From Kumtagia sp052180275 (GTDB taxonomy: Bacteria > Pseudomonadota > Alphaproteobacteria > Rhizobiales > Rhizobiaceae): a stretch of DNA of 64,000 bases. The translations under genes and the position numbers were made by a program. The stretch lies in the NCBI RefSeq assembly GCF_052180275.1, contig NZ_CP197465.1, positions 5,208,001 to 5,272,000 on the forward strand, read 5' to 3'. The notes beneath the pieces were generated by a model, which made no database searches, was not told where the DNA came from, and saw nothing but the letters and a program-made list of their open reading frames with translations. Every line of letters starts with the position of its first letter. The stretch's first letter is position 1. This document shows positions 1 to 8,170 of the stretch, in pieces.

Positions 1-190
1 TGATGCGGCGCGGGTCCTGGCCGATGGCGAGGTGCTTGAGTTCGTGCACGCCGGCTTCGGTCGTCCTGATGAAGCCGTTGAGCGTCCCCTCGCCGATACC
101 GTGGATGCCCTTGTCGGTGTGCACCTTCACGAACAACCAGTTCTTCCAACCGGCTCCGACGGTGAAGGTTTCGATCTCGGTGATCTTCAT
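1..190 (-). CDS. Enolase-superfamily (mandelate racemase/galactonate dehydratase-like) protein, N-terminal fragment
   Basis: Only the first 63 codons are inside the window; the gene runs off the left edge. The visible protein starts MKITEIETFTVGAGWKNWLF and continues with VKVHTDKGIHGIGEGTLNG, the usual N-terminal capping domain of mandelate racemase/muconate lactonizing enzymes (KI..IE.F.V, then V.V.TD.GI.G.GE). Family members dehydrate or epimerise sugar acids with Mg2+; the catalytic barrel is not visible, so the reaction cannot be assigned. The gene starts 8 nt after the stop of the upstream transketolase subunit and is probably in the same operon, which suggests an aldonic-acid step. The ATG is the only good start. 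Confidence 0.75.
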   Translation of the reverse strand, partial: MKITEIETFTVGAGWKNWLFVKVHTDKGIHGIGEGTLNGFIRTTEAGVHELKHLAIGQDPRRI

Positions 191-198
191 ATCGAACC

Positions 199-1188
199 CT
201 ACTGCAATCCGGCGATGGTCGCGACCACCGCTTCCGTCGTCAACCCGTAGCGCGCCTGCAGGGTAGGCACCGCGCCGCATTCGATGAAACGGTCCGGCAG
301 GCCGATCCGCGTCACTTTTCGCGTGACGCCCGCGTCGAATAGCGTCTCGACGACAAGACTGCCCAGGCCGCCCACGACGACATGGTTTTCCGCCGTCACC
401 ACATGGCCGACACCAGCGGCGAATTCCGCGACCGCCTCGGCATCAAACGGCTTTATCGTCGGCACATGCAGCACCGCGACCGACACGCCGCGGCCCGCCA
501 GCGCCTCGGCCGCGTCGAGCGCACGCTCGGTCATGAAACCGGTCGAGACGATGCCGACATCCGCGCCGTCGCGCAGTTTTCGCGCCTTGCCGATCTCGAA
601 TTTATAACCCGGCTCCAGCACCACCGGCACGACACCGCGCAGCAGGCGCATATAGACCGGGCCGGGATGGTCGGCGATCGCCTCGGTCGCCGCTTCGATC
701 TCGATAGCGTCGCACGGGTCGATCACCGTCAGGCCAGGGATCATGCGCATCAGCGCCAGATCCTCGATCGCCTGGTGCGTACCGCCGTAACCGGTGGTCA
801 GGCCCGGCAGGCCGGCGACGATCTTCACGTTGAGGTTCGAGTGCGCCAGCGCGATGGCGATGAAGTCGAAGGCACGGCGGCTGGCGAAGACGCCGTAGGT
901 TGTAGCGAAGGGCGTCAGCCCGGTGCGCGCCAGGCCGGCGGCGACCGCGACAAGGTTCTGTTCGGCCATGCCGACATTGAAGAAGCGGTTCGGAAAAGCA
1001 TCACGAAATGGCAGGATGTCGGTATATTTGCCGAGGTCGGCGGTCAGCCCGACGATGTCGGTTCGTGCCTGGCCGAGCCGCGCCAGCGCGCGGCCGAACG
1101 GCGCCTCGACCGTCGAACGCGCGCGCGCGGTCGCCTCGTCCTCGCCCATGGCGAGCGTGCGGCCCGCCTCCATCGCCTTGCCGCTCAT
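199..1188 (-). CDS. Transketolase, C-terminal subunit (pyrimidine-binding and C-terminal domains)
   Basis: This 329-aa protein is the second half of a transketolase split over two genes. It carries the pyrimidine-binding domain (residues about 28-190), including GMAEQN with Glu76, the residue that in the family activates the thiamine cofactor, and GGTHQ near residue 138. The transketolase C-terminal domain follows. The start is the ATG in an ATGA overlap with the stop of the N-terminal subunit; a longer reading frame upstream only overlaps that gene. With its partner it should transfer two-carbon ketol units between sugar phosphates. Sugar-catabolic neighbours suggest a dedicated pathway enzyme rather than the housekeeping transketolase. 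Split transketolases also occur in apiose pathways, but no apiose-specific gene is visible here. Confidence 0.88.
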   Translation of the reverse strand: MSGKAMEAGRTLAMGEDEATARARSTVEAPFGRALARLGQARTDIVGLTADLGKYTDILPFRDAFPNRFFNVGMAEQNLVAVAAGLARTGLTPFATTYGVFASRRAFDFIAIALAHSNLNVKIVAGLPGLTTGYGGTHQAIEDLALMRMIPGLTVIDPCDAIEIEAATEAIADHPGPVYMRLLRGVVPVVLEPGYKFEIGKARKLRDGADVGIVSTGFMTERALDAAEALAGRGVSVAVLHVPTIKPFDAEAVAEFAAGVGHVVTAENHVVVGGLGSLVVETLFDAGVTRKVTRIGLPDRFIECGAVPTLQARYGLTTEAVVATIAGLQ

Positions 1189-2033
1189 GCCGCGCCTCCC
1201 GCACTTTGCTCGAAGGCTGCGATGATGCCGTCGCACTCCGAAACGTCGACGCGGAAGAAATGCGACTTCTCGCTGGTCTCGATGCGCGGCACGCCTTTTC
1301 CGGGCAGCGTGCGCAGCACGATCGCCTTGGGTTTGCGGTTCTTCTCGCGCGCACCTGCGAGTGCGGCGACGACCGCCTGCATATCGTTGCCGTCGATCTC
1401 GAACGTCTCCCAGCCGAAGGCCCGCCACTTATCGGCGACCGGCTCCATGTCGAGCACGACCGGCCCGTCGGCCTGGATGCCGTTGCAATCGATCAGCGCG
1501 ACGAGGCGGTCCAGCCGGAAATGGCTCGCCGACATTGCGGCTTCCCAGGTCGAGCCCTCCTGCATCTCGCCGTCCGAAAGTTCGACGAAGACGCGCGCGT
1601 CCGACTGGTGAATGCCGAGGCCGAGCGCCTGGCCGACCCCCTGCCCCAGCCCGTGGCCGAGCGAGCCGCCGATCATTTCGACGCCAGGCGTGGTATCCAA
1701 CGTCGACATCTCCAGCCGGCTGTCGTCGGCGCCATAGGTGACAAGTTCCTCGACCGGGATAATGCCAACTTCCGCGAGCACGGCCCACAGCGCGATCGAA
1801 TAGTGGCCGGTGGACAGCAGAAAGCGGTCGCGGTCGGCCCAGCCGAGGTTTTCCGGATCGTAGCGCAGCTCGTGGAAATAAAGCGCCGCCAGAACGTCGG
1901 CAATGCCCAGCCCCTGGCCGATGTAGCCTGCGCCCTGGCCGCGCGCCATGGTGAGCATGTGGCGGCGCAGTCTTGTCGCCTTCAGCCGGAGCGCGGCGAT
2001 GTCGGCCTCACCGGGGGGAGAATTCCGCAGCAT
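1185..2033 (-). CDS. Transketolase, N-terminal (thiamine diphosphate-binding) subunit
   Basis: This 282-aa protein is the first half of the split transketolase. The Mg-thiamine diphosphate motif is SDGEMQEG (residues 153-160) followed by DCNGIQADG (182-190), that is GDG...NN with the first Gly changed to Ser and one Asn retained. GGSLGHGLG (122-130) is also typical of transketolase. The ATG at 2033 lies 8 nt after the stop of the upstream SDR gene; longer in-frame starts fall inside that gene. Its stop overlaps the C-terminal subunit start by 4 nt, so the two subunits are probably translationally coupled and made in equal amounts. Confidence 0.88.
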   Translation of the reverse strand: MLRNSPPGEADIAALRLKATRLRRHMLTMARGQGAGYIGQGLGIADVLAALYFHELRYDPENLGWADRDRFLLSTGHYSIALWAVLAEVGIIPVEELVTYGADDSRLEMSTLDTTPGVEMIGGSLGHGLGQGVGQALGLGIHQSDARVFVELSDGEMQEGSTWEAAMSASHFRLDRLVALIDCNGIQADGPVVLDMEPVADKWRAFGWETFEIDGNDMQAVVAALAGAREKNRKPKAIVLRTLPGKGVPRIETSEKSHFFRVDVSECDGIIAAFEQSAGGAA

Positions 2034-2041
2034 CTTTTTCG

Positions 2042-2836
2042 TCAATCCTTGTCCAGGCCGCCGGACATGTTGAGCCGTTCGGCAGTCATGTAGGCGGGGG
2101 CGTCGAGCGCCAGCCAGACCACAGCCTCGGCGACTTCCGAAATCTCGGCGCGGCGACCGAGCGGGATGCGGCGGGTGCGTTCGTCGAGGAAGGCCTGGAT
2201 GTCGTTGCGGCCGGCGACTCGGGCGAGGTCGATCTCGGTCGAGCGCTGCATCTCGGTGTCCATCATGCCCGGCGCCAGGCTGTTGACCAGCACGCCATAA
2301 GGCGCCAGCGCCACGGCGGCGGCGCGGGTGATGGAATCGACGCCGGCCTTGCTCGCCGTATAGGCCGTGTAATCCGGCAGCGCCATGCGCGAGCCCGGCG
2401 AGGTGATGTTGACGATACGGCCCGACCTCTGGTCGCGCATGACCCGCCCCGCCGCCTTGCAAGCCATGGCGAGCGCGGTGACGTTGAGCGCCAAGGTGCG
2501 CGTCCAGGATTTGAAACTGGCCTCCAGGAAGGGCTCGATCACGCCGTAGCCCGCATTGTTGACGAGGATGTCGATGCCGCCCCAGCGCTCGACGACCTTT
2601 TGCACGGCCGCTTCGGGTGCGCCTTCCTGCGTGAAATCGCCGACTATTTCTTCCGCTTCGACGCCGTGTCCGCGTACCAATACTGCCGTCTCCGCCGCGC
2701 CGGCAGCGTTGATATCGGCGATGGCTACGTTGCAGCCGCGTGCTGCCAGTTGCACGGCCACCTCGCGGCCAAGGCCGCCGGCGGCCCCGGTGACCAGCGC
2801 GCGGCCCCGCGCGCCAAAATCATTTCCAGCGGACAA
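2042..2836 (-). CDS. Short-chain dehydrogenase/reductase (SDR family oxidoreductase)
   Basis: This 264-aa classical SDR has the nucleotide-binding TGAAGGLG (residues 16-23), NNAG (93-96) and the catalytic Y159-T-A-S-K163 with a Ser at 146/149. It is likely an NAD(P)-dependent sugar, polyol or sugar-acid dehydrogenase. The start appears to be TTG: no ATG or GTG is available upstream of the nucleotide-binding motif, and GGGAGGG lies about 8 nt before the TTG. It is the first gene of the minus-strand operon, under a repressible promoter at 2870-2898, and shares control with the divergent sugar transporter. The substrate is unknown. Confidence 0.85.
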   Translation of the reverse strand: MSAGNDFGARGRALVTGAAGGLGREVAVQLAARGCNVAIADINAAGAAETAVLVRGHGVEAEEIVGDFTQEGAPEAAVQKVVERWGGIDILVNNAGYGVIEPFLEASFKSWTRTLALNVTALAMACKAAGRVMRDQRSGRIVNITSPGSRMALPDYTAYTASKAGVDSITRAAAVALAPYGVLVNSLAPGMMDTEMQRSTEIDLARVAGRNDIQAFLDERTRRIPLGRRAEISEVAEAVVWLALDAPAYMTAERLNMSGGLDKD

Positions 2837-2869
2837 TACAGCGCCCTCCCAGCGGCGATCCTTGCAGGG

Positions 2870-2898
2870 GTGATACCGGTACCATATTGGCCTGTCAA
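2870..2898 (-). promoter_or_regulatory. Repressible promoter with LacI-type palindromic operator, minus-strand operon
   Basis: Read on the minus strand this is TTGACA (2898-2893), a 17-nt spacer and TATCAC (2875-2870). The near-palindrome TGGTACCGGTATCA (2884-2871) covers the end of the spacer and most of the -10. It has two mismatched positions in an otherwise perfect 14-bp inverted repeat with a central CG, as LacI-family repressors prefer. The identical 14 bases, at the same place relative to the -10, occur in the divergent promoter at 3129-3157. No LacI gene is in the window. The rest of 2837-3229 shows no coding potential. Confidence 0.72.
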
Positions 2899-3128
2899 CG
2901 GGTGGGATTTGGAAATGAATGTGAGAATGTGGGCGCGCGAAGGGTCATGACATGCAGCCGACGGTGAACGGTCAGCGTCGATGCGACGCCTGCCACGACG
3001 CCATCAGCCGATCCTGCCCATAAAATTATAATAGCATTATATCTTGACTTGCTCTGCACCTGATTGCAATTTTGGGTTCCGGTCGAGGCTGCCTCTGCCA
3101 GCGGGGCCTTTGTTGGGTCCACGTCAAA

Positions 3129-3157
3129 TTGACAAGGCATACTGGTACCGGTATCAA
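3129..3157 (+). promoter_or_regulatory. Repressible promoter with the same operator, for the CUT2 sugar transporter operon
   Basis: TTGACA (3129-3134), a 17-nt spacer and TATCAA (3152-3157). The operator TGGTACCGGTATCA sits at 3143-3156 and overlaps the -10, so a bound repressor would exclude RNA polymerase. The element copies the minus-strand promoter at 2870-2898 in operator sequence, -35 sequence, spacer length and operator position. The transcript would have a leader of about 65 nt before the transporter's binding-protein gene. Confidence 0.75.
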
Positions 3158-3229
3158 TTCGAGCTATCGTCACGCAAGGCGGCGCAGTCCGCCACGGGCG
3201 AAACAGGAAACGCAGCAGGAGGAGACATC

Positions 3230-4291
3230 ATGGGACTGAAGACTTTGTGCGCCGGTCTCGCGGCGCTCGCCACCGTGGCGACGATCGGCGCAATGCCTGC
3301 CCAGGCGCAGGACAAAAAGCCCTACGTCATCTATCTCAGCAATAATTTCGTCGGCAACGACTGGCGCCAGCAGATGCAGCGCGTCGCCCAGGTGTCGGTC
3401 GACAAGGGTCCGCTCAAGGGCCGGGTCGAGCTGCATATCGAGGTCGCCGAAGGCACCGTGCAGGCGCAGATCAATTCGCTGAACAACATCATCCGCGCCA
3501 AGCCGGACGCCATCCTGGTCGACGCCGCCTCCGATTCCGCGCTCAATCCGACCATCAAGAAGGCCTGCGACGCCGGCATCGTCGTCATCAGCTTCGACCA
3601 GGTGGTGACCGAGCCCTGCGCGCTGACGCTCGCCTCCAACTGGGAACGCATCCCGGCCGTCATGGCCGAATGGATGGCCGTGCAGCTCGGCGGCAAGGGC
3701 AATGTGCTGCTCGACCGTGGCCTCGCCGGCGCGCCGATCTCGGCCCAGCTCCAGCAGGGTTATGAGAAGGTTCTGGCCAACTATCCCGACATCAAGGTCG
3801 TCGGCTCTTACAACGGCGAGTACGCGCTCGGGCCGGAGCAGGCCGGCGTGGCCGCACTGCTTGCTGCCAATCCACAGGTCGACGGCATTTTGACCCAGGG
3901 CTATGGCTCCGGCGCGATCCAGGCGCTGAAGGATGCCGGCCGGCCGATGGTTCCGGTGGTCGGCTTCTCCTACAATGTCGCGGCGCTGACCTGCGTGGAG
4001 AGCGGTGCCAAGTGCATTTTGGGCTCCAACCCCGCCTATCTGTCGTCGGAGGCGATAAAACTCGCGGTCGAAATCCTCGACACCGGCAAGAAGCCGGAGA
4101 AGCGGTCGATCGAGGTCGAAGGCGACTTCGTCACCACGACGCCGTTCGAGAGCAAACTCTTCCCCGGCACCAAGATGCAGACCATCGAGGTCGGCAAGAA
4201 CGCTTTCCCCGACCAGGCGCCGGGCCTCACCTTGCCGATCACGCCGGATTGGGTGGACATCACCGCCGCGGAAGCCGCCGGCACCAAGTAA
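3230..4291 (+). CDS. Sugar ABC transporter substrate-binding protein (ribose-type, CUT2)
   Basis: This 353-aa periplasmic protein has a signal peptide of about 25 residues ending AMPAQA-Q. It is followed by a Peripla_BP_4-type fold (PYVIYLSNNFVGNDWRQQM, then ...AKPDAILVDAAS..., ...GILTQGYGSGAIQALKDAG). It should capture a sugar or sugar derivative for the membrane complex encoded downstream. The ATG at 3230 follows an AGGAGGA ribosome-binding site at 3217-3223; the long upstream extension of the frame is leader and promoter DNA. A strong terminator-like hairpin lies 19 nt after the stop, so the binding protein is probably made in excess over the membrane components. The ligand cannot be named from sequence. 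Confidence 0.9.
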   Translation: MGLKTLCAGLAALATVATIGAMPAQAQDKKPYVIYLSNNFVGNDWRQQMQRVAQVSVDKGPLKGRVELHIEVAEGTVQAQINSLNNIIRAKPDAILVDAASDSALNPTIKKACDAGIVVISFDQVVTEPCALTLASNWERIPAVMAEWMAVQLGGKGNVLLDRGLAGAPISAQLQQGYEKVLANYPDIKVVGSYNGEYALGPEQAGVAALLAANPQVDGILTQGYGSGAIQALKDAGRPMVPVVGFSYNVAALTCVESGAKCILGSNPAYLSSEAIKLAVEILDTGKKPEKRSIEVEGDFVTTTPFESKLFPGTKMQTIEVGKNAFPDQAPGLTLPITPDWVDITAAEAAGTK

Positions 4292-4309
4292 CGCAGATTG
4301 CCAATCAAG

Positions 4310-4340
4310 CCTCCCGGCATGACAATGCCGGGAGGTTTTT
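4310..4340 (+). terminator. Intrinsic terminator/attenuator between binding protein and ATPase genes
   Basis: A perfect 11-bp stem (4310-4320 pairing with 4325-4335), a GACA tetraloop and five T residues form a textbook rho-independent terminator. It lies inside the transporter operon, 31 nt before the ATPase start. It most likely acts as a partial terminator, or as a 3' stabiliser of the binding-protein mRNA, and sets the excess of binding protein over membrane components. Confidence 0.85.
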
Positions 4341-4370
4341 CGCAGCACGGCATCCGTTCGGGCACAATCC

Positions 4371-5870
4371 ATGGACCTCGTCGTCGCCACCGGTCTGTCG
4401 AAGCGCTATGGCGGCATCGTCGCCCTGAGCGAGGCCGAGTTCAGCGCCCGCACCGGCGAGGTGCATGCGCTGCTCGGCGAGAACGGTGCCGGCAAGAGCA
4501 CCTTCATCCAGATCCTGTCCGGCGCGGTGCGCCATGACGGCGGCTCAATCCTCGTCGACGGCCAGGATTTTCGCCCGGCCAATCCGGACGCCGCGCAGGC
4601 GCGCGGCATCGCCGCGGTGTTTCAAGAACTGTCGCTCATCCCCGACCTCAGCGTCGAGCAGAACATCTGGTTCCGCCGCGAGCCGCGCACGTTGATCGGC
4701 ACGGTGGACCGCACCGCACTGCGGCGCAAGACGCTGGACCTGCTGCAGAAATACGATTTTCCGGCGCTCAGGCCCGATCACGAACTGCGCCGCCTAACGC
4801 TGGCCGAACGGCAGATCGTCGAGATCGCAAAAGGCCTCGCCAAGGAACCGCGCGTGCTGATCCTCGACGAGGCGACCTCCGCCCTGCCCGCGCGCGAGGC
4901 CGAATGGCTGCTGAACCTGACGCGGCGGCTGGCGGCGGAGGGCCGGCTGGTCATCTTCATCTCGCACCGTATGGCCGAGGTGCGCGCCATCGCCGACCGC
5001 CTCACCATCTTCCGCAATGGCCGCACCGTCGCCGCGCATGAGGCCGGCGCGGTTTCCGACGGCGAGATCGTCACCCAGATGATCGGCCGCAATCTCGACC
5101 GCCTTTATCCCGAGCGCGTCCCGACCGCCACCGACCGCATCGCGCTTCGCGTCCGCGACTTTTCCAGCGGCCGGCTCAATGGCGTCAGCTTTTCGCTGCG
5201 CGAGGGCGAGGTGCTTGGCGTCGGCGGCCTGCAAGGCCACGGCCAGCGCGAATTGTTCCAGGCGCTGTTCGGCGCGGCCAAGGCGAGTGGCGGCATCGAA
5301 CTCTGGGGCAAGCCCGCCTCGATTAACAACCCGCGCGCCGCGCTCACCGGCCGCGACGGAATAGCGCTGGTGCCGGAGGATCGGCGCGGCCAGGGCCTGC
5401 TGCTGACCAAGAGCGTGCGCGAGAATCTCACGCTCGCCGTCATCAAGCGCTTCACCGACAAAGGTTTCCTCAGCGCGCGCAAGGAAGAGGCGCTGGTCAA
5501 GGAGATGGTCGACTTCCTGCGGATCAAGACCCAGACGCCCGAGCAACTGGCCGGCACGCTGTCGGGTGGCAACCAGCAGAAGGTGATCTTCGGAAAAATG
5601 CTGCTCACCGAGGCGCGCGTGCTGCTGCTGTTCGACCCGACGCGCGGCGTCGACGTCGGCACCAAGGGCGAGATCTTCCAGCTGATGCGCGATCTCGCAG
5701 CCAAAGGTTATGCCATCCTCTTCCATTCCAGCGACATGCCGGAACTGGTTCATGTCGCCGACCGTGTCATGGTGATGCGTAACGGTCGCATCGCCGCAAC
5801 GCTGGAGGGCGAGCGCATCTCCGAAGAAGGCATTTTGGGTGCCGCGATGCTGGAAGGCGAGGCGGCGTGA
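4371..5870 (+). CDS. Sugar ABC transporter ATP-binding protein with two ABC domains (RbsA/MglA type)
   Basis: This 499-aa cytoplasmic ATPase has two fused ABC domains, as in CUT2 transporters. Domain 1 has Walker A GENGAGKS (36-43) and Walker B VLILDEATSAL, but its signature is LTLAERQ rather than LSGGQ. Domain 2 lacks a Walker A lysine (GGLQGHGQRE) and has a good signature, LSGGNQQK. Its Walker B reads LLLFDPTRGVDVGTK, so the usual catalytic Glu after the Asp of DEP is absent. Only one composite site is therefore likely to hydrolyse ATP, common in this family. The ATG lies 79 nt after the binding-protein stop, just past the attenuator. Confidence 0.9.
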   Translation: MDLVVATGLSKRYGGIVALSEAEFSARTGEVHALLGENGAGKSTFIQILSGAVRHDGGSILVDGQDFRPANPDAAQARGIAAVFQELSLIPDLSVEQNIWFRREPRTLIGTVDRTALRRKTLDLLQKYDFPALRPDHELRRLTLAERQIVEIAKGLAKEPRVLILDEATSALPAREAEWLLNLTRRLAAEGRLVIFISHRMAEVRAIADRLTIFRNGRTVAAHEAGAVSDGEIVTQMIGRNLDRLYPERVPTATDRIALRVRDFSSGRLNGVSFSLREGEVLGVGGLQGHGQRELFQALFGAAKASGGIELWGKPASINNPRAALTGRDGIALVPEDRRGQGLLLTKSVRENLTLAVIKRFTDKGFLSARKEEALVKEMVDFLRIKTQTPEQLAGTLSGGNQQKVIFGKMLLTEARVLLLFDPTRGVDVGTKGEIFQLMRDLAAKGYAILFHSSDMPELVHVADRVMVMRNGRIAATLEGERISEEGILGAAMLEGEAA

Positions 5871-5940
5871 TGGTGGTGAATCGTCGTTGGCGGGAGCCAG
5901 TTTGTTCAGGCAAGTGCGTGGAATTCGGCCCGAACCGCGC

Positions 5941-6140
5941 TCCGTCCAACACCCCTCATCCGACCTCGCTTCGCGAGGCCACCTTCTCCCACAAGGGGAG
6001 AAGGTGGAGTACTGCCGCCTGGCCTCAGCCAATCACCAACATTGAAGATTTGCCGAGACGTATGTGCGAAACTCCCCCTTCTCCCCTTGTGGGAGAAGGG
6101 GGCCTCGCGAAGCGAGGTCGGATGAGGGGTGTTGGACGGA
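5941..6140 (+). repeat. RIME-like palindromic intergenic element, copy 1
   Basis: The 307-nt gap between ATPase and permease genes is filled by a composite palindrome. The ends TCCGTCCAAC (5941-5950) and GTTGGACGGA (6131-6140) are exact inverted repeats. They are followed inward by CCCCTCATCCGACCTCGCTT and its complement, then by inner arms containing TTCTCCCACAAGGGGAGAA and CTTCTCCCCTTGTGGGAGAA. Related elements lie at 47926-48146 and 32624-32793, with a half copy at 38170-38201. It resembles rhizobial intergenic mosaic elements (RIME). It should fold as a long stem in the operon mRNA. Confidence 0.85.
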
Positions 6141-6177
6141 GTGCGACCGTCCCTCGATCTGACCGTGGCGAGACAAC

Positions 6178-7188
6178 ATGACCTTGCTCGCCGAGAAAGC
6201 GCCCACACACGCCGGCACCCACGTCTCCACCAGGGACTGGCGCGGCTGGGCGCTCGACCGCGCGCCATTCCTCGTCGCCTGCCTGATGCTTGCCGTCATC
6301 GTCGGCGTCTACGGCAGCTACCAGACCGGCGTGTTCACGCTGGACGAACTCAACCTCGACACGTCAGCCGCCATGACGCTGATGCTGGCGGCGACCGGCC
6401 AGACCATCGTGCTGCTGCGCGGCGGCATCGATCTCTCCATCGGCGGCATGATCAGCCTCGGCACGGTCATCGCCGCGACCCGCTTCACCGACGACCCCGC
6501 CACCGTTCTGTTCTGGTCGCTGTTCGTCCTGGCGCTGGGCGCAGCCATCGGCGCGCTCAACGGGCTGCTGATCTCGGTGCTCAAGCTCCAACCCTTCCTG
6601 GTAACGCTGGCGACCTGGTCGATCCTCAACGGCACTGCGATGATCATTTTGCCCACCGACGGCGGCAGCGTGCCGGGCTGGTGGCTGGGCTTTGGCTACA
6701 TGACCCTGTTCGGCCTTTCCAGCCCCGTCTGGATGCTTCTTGCCCTGCTCGTCTTCTGGTGGTGGTTCCGCTGGACGCGGCTCGGCGTCACCATCCAGGC
6801 GACCGGCTCCAACGAGAAATCCGCGTTCCTCTCCGGCGTCTCGATCATCCGCATCAACGTCTTGACCTACGGGCTCTCCGGCCTGTTCGCGGCGGGGGCC
6901 GCGCTCTACCTCACCACCCAGACCGGCGCCGGCTCGCCAACCATCGGCAAGGATTACATCCTCCCCTCCGTCGCGGCGGCGGTGATCGGCGGCGTCAGCC
7001 TGTTCGGCGGGCGCGGGCATCTCGCCGGCACGCTGGTCGGCGCCTTCATCCTCACGCTCATCGGCAACCTCGTATTCGTGCTGAAGATCTCCAGCTACTG
7101 GCAGCCTGTCGCATCGGGCGTCATCCTGCTACTCTCTGTTCTGGCAAGCTCGATCGCCGAAAAGGCGGCGCGCGGGAGGTCGGCATGA
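6178..7188 (+). CDS. Sugar ABC transporter permease (RbsC type), first of two
   Basis: This 336-aa integral membrane protein belongs to the BPD_transp_2/RbsC family, with about eight to ten hydrophobic segments. Family-typical motifs are GQTIVLLRGGIDLSIGGMIS near residues 75-95 and LFGGRGHLAGTLVGAFIL near 275-292. It pairs with the next permease to form the transmembrane channel. The ATG immediately follows the RIME-like element, whose hairpins therefore lie in its leader. The stop overlaps the next start by 4 nt (ATGA). An N-terminal extension of about 35 hydrophilic residues precedes the first membrane segment. Confidence 0.9.
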   Translation: MTLLAEKAPTHAGTHVSTRDWRGWALDRAPFLVACLMLAVIVGVYGSYQTGVFTLDELNLDTSAAMTLMLAATGQTIVLLRGGIDLSIGGMISLGTVIAATRFTDDPATVLFWSLFVLALGAAIGALNGLLISVLKLQPFLVTLATWSILNGTAMIILPTDGGSVPGWWLGFGYMTLFGLSSPVWMLLALLVFWWWFRWTRLGVTIQATGSNEKSAFLSGVSIIRINVLTYGLSGLFAAGAALYLTTQTGAGSPTIGKDYILPSVAAAVIGGVSLFGGRGHLAGTLVGAFILTLIGNLVFVLKISSYWQPVASGVILLLSVLASSIAEKAARGRSA

Positions 7189-8159
7189 GTTCCTTCCTCG
7201 CCCGCAACCGGCTGATCCTGCTCGCCTATGCCGGCATGGTGCTGCTGCTCGTCGTCACCGCGCTGTTCTCGCCGGGCTTTTTATCCGCCTCCAACATGCG
7301 CTCGACCGTAGTGCTCGCCGCCTTCGTCGGCATCGTCGCGCTCGGCCAGACCTTAGTCATCATCGGCGGCGGCATCGACCTGTCGGTACCCTGGGTGCTG
7401 AACTCGGCGGCCATCATCATGGCGCTGCTCTGCGCCGGCCAGGATTTGCCGCTGGTCTGGGTCGCGCCGCTGGTGCTCGCCGCCGGCGCCACGATCGGCC
7501 TGATCAATGGCGTCGGCGTGGCGCAGTTCGGCGTGCCGCCGATCATCATGACGCTCGCCGCCAACGTCATCCTGCAAGGCCTGATCCTGGTTGTCACCGG
7601 CGGCTCGCCCAGCCCGGCCGCGCCGGCCGTCATCAAATTCCTGTCCGTCGGCAGGATCGGAGGGATGCCGGTCATCGCCCTGATCTGGCTGGCGCTGACG
7701 CTGATCGCCACGCTGCTGCTCTCCAAGGCCGCGTTCGGCCGCCACCTCTACGCGCTCGGGACCAGCGCCACCGTCGCCGAATTTTCCGGCGTGCCGACCG
7801 CCCGCACGACGGTGCTCACCTATGTCATTTCCGGCACCACGGCCGCGCTCGCCGGCATGCTGCTCACCGGCTATTCCGGCGTCGCCTATCTCGGCATGGG
7901 CGACGCCTATCTCTTCACCTCCATCGCCGCGGTGGCGATCGGCGGCGCGTCGATCCTCGGCGGCAGCGGTCACTATCTCGGCACGGTGGCCGGCGCCATG
8001 GTGCTGACCATCCTGACCGGCCTTTTGCCGGCTCTCAACCTGTCGAGCGGCGCGCTGCTCGTCGTCTACGGCGCGGTCATCCTGATCACCGTTTCGCTCG
8101 GCAGCGAGGCCTTTGCCGGCCTCGCCGCCACGCTGCGCCGATCCACACGCAAGACTTGA
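7185..8159 (+). CDS. Sugar ABC transporter permease (RbsC type), second of two
   Basis: This 324-aa membrane protein is of the same family as its neighbour, with GQTLVIIGGGIDLSVPWVLN near residues 55-75 and ILGGSGHYLGTVAGAMVL near the C-terminus. Two different permeases in a CUT2 operon imply a heterodimeric channel, which fits the single double-domain ATPase upstream. The start is the ATG in the ATGA overlap; a longer reading frame extends back through the previous gene but is only its shadow. The lactonase-like gene follows 11 nt downstream. Confidence 0.9.
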   Translation: MSSFLARNRLILLAYAGMVLLLVVTALFSPGFLSASNMRSTVVLAAFVGIVALGQTLVIIGGGIDLSVPWVLNSAAIIMALLCAGQDLPLVWVAPLVLAAGATIGLINGVGVAQFGVPPIIMTLAANVILQGLILVVTGGSPSPAAPAVIKFLSVGRIGGMPVIALIWLALTLIATLLLSKAAFGRHLYALGTSATVAEFSGVPTARTTVLTYVISGTTAALAGMLLTGYSGVAYLGMGDAYLFTSIAAVAIGGASILGGSGHYLGTVAGAMVLTILTGLLPALNLSSGALLVVYGAVILITVSLGSEAFAGLAATLRRSTRKT

Positions 8160-8170
8160 GGGGCTGAACC

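Noticed and set aside
2895..3173. 92-codon minus-strand frame in the divergent promoter region
   Set aside because: It overlaps both promoters and operators, has no ribosome-binding site and no recognisable sequence.
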